A DNA stretch of 10,298 nt from Candidatus Uhrbacteria bacterium (GTDB taxonomy: Bacteria; Patescibacteriota; Patescibacteriia; UBA9934), in contig CAITFQ010000054.1 of the NCBI GenBank assembly GCA_903891735.1, positions 1-10,298 on the forward strand. The letters run 5' to 3'. The notes beneath the pieces are model-generated. The model had not been told where the DNA came from. It ran no database searches and saw only the letters and a list, made by a program, of their open reading frames with translations. Shown here one piece after another: positions 5,242-10,298 of this stretch (position 1 is its first letter; every line of letters begins with the position of its first letter). The position numbers were made by a program, and so were the translations under genes.

Positions 5242-8200
5242 TTATGGAGCTGGCTCGGCGGTAGGACTGGGCTCAGCTGCGACTTCAGGCGCAGAATCGC
5301 TAGTGGTTGGGGCGTCGACCGAGCTGAGCTCGGTTGTTGGGTTTGCGGCGGAAGCTGAGCTTCCGCTTGGCTCGTCGATAGGTTCGGGAGTTGGCTCGTC
5401 AGAGATTACTGGCTCGTCCTGGCGGGGCGCGGTGTCCCCGCCTATTTCGGGAGCCACGATGCTTGGAGTACCATCAATTACTGGAGTATCGGTAACGGGT
5501 GCAGGGATACTTGGTGCGTCAACGATGCTTGGCGTGCTGGCGAAGTCTTTGCTGACGGCGAGGACGAGCCAGTCGACGGCCACACCGCTGCTGCCAGACA
5601 CGTCGCGAATAACGAAGCCGGTTTGATCACGTTCGCTGATGTAGAGCTGACCAGTGAGGCCGCTCGGAGTGGCGATGACGCGGTAGGAATCGGTGTGACT
5701 GATAACGTCGACAAAGGCTGGGTCGAGAGTGCTGAAGAGAATGTGAGTGCTGCCGTTTTGGAGAGTCGACGTGCCACTAAATTGGATAGTGTGTTGACGC
5801 GACATGGCCGCGTAGGTTTCGACCGGAGCGCCGCTGTAGCCGTTAACTAAGCCGATAAATTGGCCGTGAGTGGTGAAGTCGCCATTAGCCGATAAATTCC
5901 AGACGCCGCTGTAGCCTTGGAGGGCTGAAACGGAGAGGATGCGAGCGCCGTTTAGGTTGAGTGAACCGTCGACGTCGAGGGTGGCGAGGTTGGTGGCTTG
6001 GGAAGCGGTGTTAACTGGAATTGTGACTACAGGCTCGACCGAGTTTTGCGTTGGCTTGGCAACGACGGTTGGCTCTGGAGTAACAGCAGGCGAATACCAG
6101 GAAGGTTGGACGAGGACGCGGATGGTGCCGGTGCCTGAGGCAAGAGGCTCGAGAGCGTAGCCGACGATGTGACCGGCGCTAGTGGCTTTGACGCCGAGGC
6201 CAGGAGTTGGTGAAGAGGTAATAGCGTCGCCGATAGTGATGGGACCAGTGCTGGCGTCGACTACTGTGTCAATCTGACCAAGCAAACCGACTAAACGATA
6301 TTTTGGATTATGGCGGAGATCTTCGCTACCGTCGCCGATGATGTTACCGATGAAAGCTGGATTAGTTGAAATGACGCCGATAGGTGAAGAGTTTGGGCCA
6401 GAACATTGAGTAACGGTGTTGTTGGTGGAAGGATCGGCACAGACAAGCTGGCCAGCGCCGAGAGCAGGATTTTGAGTGGCGAAGTACTCAGCCAAGTCAG
6501 CACCTGCGCCGGTAAACGCACCATCGGCGTAGGCGTCGCCGGCATCAGTGACACGGAAGACGGTGTTGCTGGCGGTAGTAAGTACGATAGCATCGTCGGA
6601 GCTGCTGCCTTCACCGATAGCAACAGCTAAAGCGGCTTCGCCGACGTCGTTGGCAATGTGCGGAGCGGTGTGGGCTTGAATAATGGAAATGGCGTTGGCA
6701 CAAGGACTAGCCGTACAACTGGTGTCATTGTTGGCGCTTTGTGAAATGGTGAGGGCGTCGCCAGTGGCGGTGGAGCGAGTGCTGAGCTGCTGGAGGCTGA
6801 GCAAACTGCCGGTAAAGTCCGTCGCGACAGCATTACCGCGGGTGATAATTTCAGCGTTGCCGGCGGTCAGAGCATTGGTGGTGAGGGACAAGCCAGCGCC
6901 ACCGGTAGTGGTGTTATCGAGGAAAGTTTGAGCGCTACCGGAGGCAACGTTGATGCCGTTGACGACGAAGCCGCCGCCGGTGAAGTTAAAGGCGTCAGAG
7001 TCGAGGTAGGAGAGAGAGCCATTGTTGGTGGCGTCGGAGGAGTACATGGTGATGGTGGGATCGTTGGCGTCGTTGGCGCCATCACCAATGCGGATTAGGT
7101 TGGAGGCTTCGGTGACGGAAAAAGCGGCGGTCACGGTGGAGTTACCAACGGCGAAGTTGTCGCCGGCAGTAACGTAAGCGAGGCCGGAACCGTTGGGTGC
7201 CAGGCTGATGTCGCCACCGGAGGAAGAAATAGCTAGAGCAGTAGTTGAAGCGAGAGTGCCACCGTTAGCATTAACTGTGCCGGCGGTGGTCAGGGTGCCG
7301 TCGCTGCCGATGGACCAGTTGGTGCCAGTTAAGCTGAAGGTAGCGGCGCTGTTACCGATAGCAATGGTGTCGGACAGCGAGTTGTTGGTGGCGATGTTGA
7401 TGGTATCGTGGGCGCTGACGGTGGTGCCGCCGATGTTGATGGTTTTAGTGATTGAAGTGTTGTCGAAGTTGAAAGTTGATGAGGTGGAGGCGAGGTCGCC
7501 GCCATTTAAGAAAAGATCGCCAGTGTCGAGTGTATCGCCAGCTACCGTTAAGCCTCCGCCAACAGTAGCATCACCAAAACCGTCGACCTTAAAAATACTA
7601 ATACCGTCCACAGCCACACCTAAAACGATATCATCGTCGTTAGCCATGTTGCTGGAGGCTGGATTGATATAGAGCGAGCCTTGGCTCACGGCTTCGCCTT
7701 GCGTGGCGCCGGTTAGTTGTAAGTTACCGTGACTGTCGAGAACTAGGGCGGCAGCGGTGATACCCCCGGTTTGGGTGCTGTCAAAGCCATCGAGAGTGTC
7801 AGAATTCATGGCGTAAGGAGCGGCGACGAGTTGCTTACGAGGAGAAAGCGTTTCGCCACCAACGATGACTTCGAGATAGAGAGCCGCGTTGTTGAAGGTG
7901 CTGTCGCTGATGGCAGAGTAGGCGGGGCTGGCGGCGGTGTCGCCGAGGTTCTCGCTAAACAGGCCGTCGGTTAAGGTGACAGTGCGAGGAACGATCGAGG
8001 CGGGGGTGTTAGAGTGACAGGTCCCAGAGTCGTTGGACCAAACGCAGGTGCCGGCGGAAATGTTGGTATAGATGGCGAAGGAAATGCTAGCTGATGAAGA
8101 GCTGATGGGCACGCCGTTGGCGTTCAAGAGTCGGCCTTGATAGTTGAGAATGTTGGGAGCGGAAGAGGCGTGAACTTGAGAAATAGTGAGACCGAAGAGA

Positions 8201-8274
8201 CCGGTGAAAAGCAAAATGGCCAGGAGAGAACTGGCGAGGAGTTTAGAAAAATGTTTTGCTTGGGCAGTTATCAT
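5242..8274 (-). CDS. Secreted multidomain surface fibre protein
   Basis: The 1010-residue product starts with a signal peptide (about 1-37, hydrophobic LLASSLLAILLFTGLFGL, cleavage near VHA-SS). An N-terminal module (about 40-155) follows: ILNYQGRLLNANG..., a strand-rich section, ALYLEVIVGGETLSPRKQL and APYAMNS. This module is common in exported proteins of candidate-phyla bacteria. Residues 160-585 are Gly/Ser/Thr/Asn-rich beta-repeat sequence, as in tail fibres and adhesins. A domain at about 588-724 (ADLAEYFATQNPALGAGQ, PIGVISTNPAFIGN, ITIGDAITSSPTPG) resembles the peptidase-G2/fibre autoproteolysis family. A second C-terminal module (about 770-912) ends in VAVDWLVLAVSK. The last ~100 residues are Pro/Ser/Thr/Glu-rich and disordered, and carry palindrome copy B. 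The start codon overlaps the upstream gene by ATGA. No anchor is visible, so it is probably released or held by partners. Exact role unknown. Confidence 0.87.
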   Translation of the reverse strand: MITAQAKHFSKLLASSLLAILLFTGLFGLTISQVHASSAPNILNYQGRLLNANGVPISSSSASISFAIYTNISAGTCVWSNDSGTCHSNTPASIVPRTVTLTDGLFSENLGDTAASPAYSAISDSTFNNAALYLEVIVGGETLSPRKQLVAAPYAMNSDTLDGFDSTQTGGITAAALVLDSHGNLQLTGATQGEAVSQGSLYINPASSNMANDDDIVLGVAVDGISIFKVDGFGDATVGGGLTVAGDTLDTGDLFLNGGDLASTSSTFNFDNTSITKTINIGGTTVSAHDTINIATNNSLSDTIAIGNSAATFSLTGTNWSIGSDGTLTTAGTVNANGGTLASTTALAISSSGGDISLAPNGSGLAYVTAGDNFAVGNSTVTAAFSVTEASNLIRIGDGANDANDPTITMYSSDATNNGSLSYLDSDAFNFTGGGFVVNGINVASGSAQTFLDNTTTGGAGLSLTTNALTAGNAEIITRGNAVATDFTGSLLSLQQLSTRSTATGDALTISQSANNDTSCTASPCANAISIIQAHTAPHIANDVGEAALAVAIGEGSSSDDAIVLTTASNTVFRVTDAGDAYADGAFTGAGADLAEYFATQNPALGAGQLVCADPSTNNTVTQCSGPNSSPIGVISTNPAFIGNIIGDGSEDLRHNPKYRLVGLLGQIDTVVDASTGPITIGDAITSSPTPGLGVKATSAGHIVGYALEPLASGTGTIRVLVQPSWYSPAVTPEPTVVAKPTQNSVEPVVTIPVNTASQATNLATLDVDGSLNLNGARILSVSALQGYSGVWNLSANGDFTTHGQFIGLVNGYSGAPVETYAAMSRQHTIQFSGTSTLQNGSTHILFSTLDPAFVDVISHTDSYRVIATPSGLTGQLYISERDQTGFVIRDVSGSSGVAVDWLVLAVSKDFASTPSIVDAPSIPAPVTDTPVIDGTPSIVAPEIGGDTAPRQDEPVISDEPTPEPIDEPSGSSASAANPTTELSSVDAPTTSDSAPEVAAEPSPTAEPAP
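5318..5370. repeat. Palindromic AGCT-N-AGCT element, copy B (two hairpins)
   Basis: Perfect palindromes ACCGAGCT-G-AGCTCGGT (5318-5334, 8-bp arms) and GCGGAAGCT-G-AGCTTCCGC (5348-5366, 9-bp arms) are joined by TGTTGGGTTTGCG and followed by TTGG. Spacer and flank match copy C. The arms differ from the other copies on both sides in a compensating way. It codes for part of the disordered tail of the fibre protein (SGSSASAANPTTELSS). Confidence 0.78.
5421..5442. repeat. GC-rich hairpin within the fibre gene
   Basis: GGCGGGG (5421-5427), loop CGCGGTGT, CCCCGCC (5436-5442) is a perfect 7-bp G/C-only stem, about 50 bases from copy B and in the same tail-coding region. It lacks the AGCT core, so it is either a second repeat type or chance in G+C-rich code. 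Confidence 0.45.
8271..8274 (-). other. ATGA start/stop overlap coupling two operon genes
   Basis: The TGA of the upstream membrane protein (8273-8271) overlaps the ATG of the fibre gene (8274-8272). There is no Shine-Dalgarno before this ATG, so terminating ribosomes probably reinitiate here. A palindrome (8282-8296) ends 7 bases before the ATG. Confidence 0.8.
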
Positions 8275-10298
8275 AGCGACGCCGAGCTAAGCTCGGTTGT
8301 TGGACCAGCTGAGCTGGCCGTTGGGTTTGCGGTCAAAGCTGAGCTTTGACTTGGGCCAGAGTTGAGTGCTACATCTAGAGCGAGCGCGGTGGGCTCGCGC
8401 TTGGCGCTAAAATCAAGTGGCCGCACGATTTTTTCCGTGTAGCCGGGCTTGTTGTAGCTGACGTAGTACTGACTGGGGCCGACCAAAAACGCGTAACGAC
8501 CGAAGCGATCAGTTAAAACCGTTTCGATGAGTTTATTATACACTGGTTCGAATAATCTGACGACGGTGTTGGTGACAGGTTTCTTATTGACGGCGTCGTA
8601 AACGATACCCCAGCCTTTGGGTTTACGAACGCGAGCCAAACGACGGATGAAAAGATAAACGATAATTTGAATAGCGGCCATGATGGCAGTGAAAATTGTG
8701 GGCGTGATGATGAGGACAAGGAGAGAGAGAACAATACCACTGATGGCCACGATTTGTTGGGTGACACGGAAGAGGCGAATTAAACGAGCATGATGATGAG
8801 TTGGTAAGGCGACTGGCACGGTTGGATCGAGGGGAATGTTGGCGCTGATGGTGGCTTCGGCGTCAGTCACGGTGAGGACCTGGCCAGTGTAAACATCGAG
8901 GTAGTTGCCGTCGTCTTTTTTGCCAGCGAGAATAGCGCTCGGGAAAGTAAAGCCCGGTTTGATGACTTCGAGAGTGTAGGTGCCGGCAGCAATAGCGAGT
9001 AAATACTGGCCTTTTTGGTCGGTGACGACGGTCCGAATGAGTTTATGGGCAGGTGAGGAGAAGAGGCGAATAATGGCGAGGTCGACCGGAAGTTTAGTGC
9101 CGGCGTTGTAGACAATGCCGAAGGCGCGGCGCTTACGGCGAGCAAAGAAGAGAAACGGGGCGGTGAAGAGATACTGAAGATACGGCAGAAGACTAAAAGA
9201 CGAGGCGAGGACGACAGTGCTGGTGGCGGCGAGGACGATCGTTACTGGCGTACTGATTTGGGTGGCGACTTGAACGGCGGGGACGGCCCGGACGACGTCG
9301 AGAGCAGCATTGACGGTGGTGAGGACTGACGGTGCGGCGATGACGATGGGTTTGAGTTCGATGCTTGGGGCAAGGATGTGATTGCTGACCTGAATAGTCT
9401 GGCTAGTTCCCTCTTGGTAACCAGCGTGACTGGCGATGACGATGTAGGTGCCATTGGGAACGTAGAAAGAATAGGCGCCGTTGTCGCCGACGATGATTGG
9501 GTTGGTGGAATTGTAGGCGCTGGCGTCCCAGGCCGTGCGTCGACCGCCATTGATTTGATAAACGGTAATCATGGTGCCGCTGACTGGCACTTCGGTGTTA
9601 TTTTTTAGTTCGTAAGCTAAGCCAGCGCCTTCGACGTTGAGTTGATAGCTCGAGGTGTTAGTGGTGCCGTCAGCGTGATCGACTTCAATCGTCAGAGCGG
9701 TGGAGACGCTAGGTAAGACAAAATTGGCGATATAGCTATCCCCGCTAGGGTTGAGAGTGTAAGCAACGTGATTGATGATGACGCGGGCGTCGGTGATGAC
9801 GGAGCTGGTATCGAGTTTGACGCTCAAGGTAGCTTGGCTGCCACCGAGAGTAGTGAAGGTATTATTGCTGGGAGTAAGGGTTAGTCCGCCGGGAACAATG
9901 ATAGAAGCTGAGGCTGTGCTGGTGCTCGACGAAGTACTGCCGGAGTTGCTTGGCTCGCTGGTAGGGGTGGTAGTTGGCGTGGTAGTAGTGCCGCCAGTAT
10001 CGCTGGTCGGAGGGATTGAAGTTGGGGTGGACGATGAACCGCCAGAAGATGAGTTCGAGCCAGTGCCTGAACCAGAACCTGAGGATGATGAGCCGCCAGA
10101 AGAAGAATCAGTTGGCGATGAAGTTGGCGTGCTAGGATTTGAGGTGGGAGTTGGTTCGGGGGCTGGGGTTGGTTCCGGAGTAGGCTCGGGTGTTGGGGTG
10201 GGCTCAGGCGTCGGTTCGGGAGTTGGTGTTGGTTCGGGAGTGGGCTCAGGGGTTGGTTCTGGGGTAGGTGTGCTGCCGCCAGAGTCACCGCCACTGCC
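8271..10298 (-). CDS. Surface membrane protein with carboxypeptidase-regulatory-like domains, partial (N-terminus beyond right edge)
   Basis: The frame is open to the right edge, giving 675 visible residues. Residues about 10-52 are a PTPEP-type repeat, and about 53-130 a Ser/Gly/Thr linker. After the linker come SIIVPGGLTL and an Ig-like stretch. Three carboxypeptidase-regulatory-like folds are visible: about 225-317 (NGAYSFYVPNGTYIVIASHAGY), 391-455 (GIVYNAGTKLPV...TDQKGQYLLAIAAGTYTLEVIKPGF) and 561-630 (GIVYDAVNKKPV...TDRFGRYAFLVGPSQYYVSYNKPGY). Hydrophobic blocks at 351-386 and 516-551, flanked by RRKRR and IRRLARVRK, separate the folds. These beta-sandwich modules are usually structural or binding units of surface proteins. 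The tail (645-675) contains palindrome copy C. An internal TTG at 9827 is not the start, since coding continues upstream. First visible gene of a three-gene operon; it is probably a cell-surface scaffold. Confidence 0.85.
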   Translation of the reverse strand, partial: GSGGDSGGSTPTPEPTPEPTPEPTPTPEPTPEPTPTPEPTPEPTPAPEPTPTSNPSTPTSSPTDSSSGGSSSSGSGSGTGSNSSSGGSSSTPTSIPPTSDTGGTTTTPTTTPTSEPSNSGSTSSSTSTASASIIVPGGLTLTPSNNTFTTLGGSQATLSVKLDTSSVITDARVIINHVAYTLNPSGDSYIANFVLPSVSTALTIEVDHADGTTNTSSYQLNVEGAGLAYELKNNTEVPVSGTMITVYQINGGRRTAWDASAYNSTNPIIVGDNGAYSFYVPNGTYIVIASHAGYQEGTSQTIQVSNHILAPSIELKPIVIAAPSVLTTVNAALDVVRAVPAVQVATQISTPVTIVLAATSTVVLASSFSLLPYLQYLFTAPFLFFARRKRRAFGIVYNAGTKLPVDLAIIRLFSSPAHKLIRTVVTDQKGQYLLAIAAGTYTLEVIKPGFTFPSAILAGKKDDGNYLDVYTGQVLTVTDAEATISANIPLDPTVPVALPTHHHARLIRLFRVTQQIVAISGIVLSLLVLIITPTIFTAIMAAIQIIVYLFIRRLARVRKPKGWGIVYDAVNKKPVTNTVVRLFEPVYNKLIETVLTDRFGRYAFLVGPSQYYVSYNKPGYTEKIVRPLDFSAKREPTALALDVALNSGPSQSSALTANPTASSAGPTTELSSASL
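8282..8354. repeat. Palindromic AGCT-N-AGCT element, copy C (three hairpins)
   Basis: Three perfect palindromes: CCGAGCT-A-AGCTCGG (8282-8296), CCAGCT-G-AGCTGG (8305-8317) and GTCAAAGCT-G-AGCTTTGAC (8332-8350). TTGTTGG- and GTTGGGTTTGCG-type spacers separate them, and a TTGG flank follows. Compared with copy B it has one extra hairpin-plus-spacer module of 21 bases, which keeps the frame. It codes for the C-terminal tail of the membrane protein and reaches to just before the next start codon. Confidence 0.78.
10143..10271 (-). repeat. Tandem Pro-Thr-Pro-Glu coding repeat
   Basis: About 43 codons alternate Pro with Thr/Glu in units of four codons (PTPE, 12 bases) and six codons (PTPTPE, 18 bases). 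The DNA units vary at third positions, so the repeat is partly eroded. The peptide would be a stiff extended spacer lifting the outer part of the surface protein from the cell. Such arrays can change length by slippage. Confidence 0.85.

Noticed and set aside
7193..7672. Plus-strand open frame of 159 codons within the fibre gene
   Set aside because: It is the complement of the repetitive Gly/Ser/Thr-coding region. It has no start signals and no domain.
7672..7700. GAGCC-TT-GGCTC and GGC-TTC-GCC small palindromes in the fibre gene
   Set aside because: Arms of only 3-5 bp without the AGCT core or the conserved spacer are expected by chance in this G+C-rich code.
4094..8354. CRISPR array or ordinary terminators as explanation for the palindromes
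   Set aside because: There is no repeat of constant sequence with regular unique spacers, the clusters are kilobases apart and inside genes, and no U-tracts follow the stems.
9825..9827. TTG as the start of the carboxypeptidase-regulatory-like protein
   Set aside because: The same frame is open for 157 more codons with clear low-complexity surface-protein sequence, so the start lies beyond the window.
9881..10294. Minus-strand frame of 137 codons rich in Pro, Gln, Leu
   Set aside because: It is a shifted reading of the PTPE and Ser/Gly linker. The true frame continues from the conserved domains without a stop to the window edge.

Overview
The window reads as part of a bacterial genome, most likely from the candidate phyla radiation (Patescibacteria). 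This assignment is an inference from gene style: a secreted fibre protein with an N-terminal 'NYQGRL' module, a large O-antigen-ligase-like membrane protein with a TPR tail, Pro-Thr-Glu linkers, and almost no Shine-Dalgarno sequences. No rRNA or tRNA is present to confirm it.

Layout. On the minus strand at the left edge lies the N-terminal part of a PIN-domain protein (1-416), which runs out of the window and is clearly AT-rich (37% G+C by hand count over bases 1-420). It starts 15 bases after the stop of ychF (432-1508, minus), a well-conserved translation-associated P-loop ATPase. A divergent promoter region (1509-1629) separates ychF from a plus-strand gene (1630-2829). That gene encodes a secreted, membrane-anchored protein that looks like a caspase-fold domain with both catalytic positions lost. 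It is G+C-rich, has the only strong Shine-Dalgarno seen here, and ends at a strong bidirectional terminator (2864-2900).

From 10298 back to 2914 runs one tightly packed minus-strand operon of three genes: a Pro/Thr/Ser-rich membrane protein with carboxypeptidase-regulatory-like domains (its N-terminus lies beyond the right edge), a 1010-residue secreted fibre-like protein that overlaps it by ATGA, and a 773-residue Wzy/O-antigen-ligase-like TPR protein 6 bases later. The plausible joint role is building, and perhaps O-glycosylating, a cell-surface layer or fibre.

The most unusual signal is a modular family of near-perfect short palindromes with the core AGCT-N-AGCT and variable but self-complementary arms. 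They occur in pairs or triples separated by a conserved T-rich spacer. One cluster lies inside each of the three operon genes, in permissive protein regions (two disordered C-terminal tails and one loop between membrane helices) and in different reading frames. This points to a nucleic-acid-level element inserted within coding sequence, comparable in kind to Rickettsia palindromic elements.
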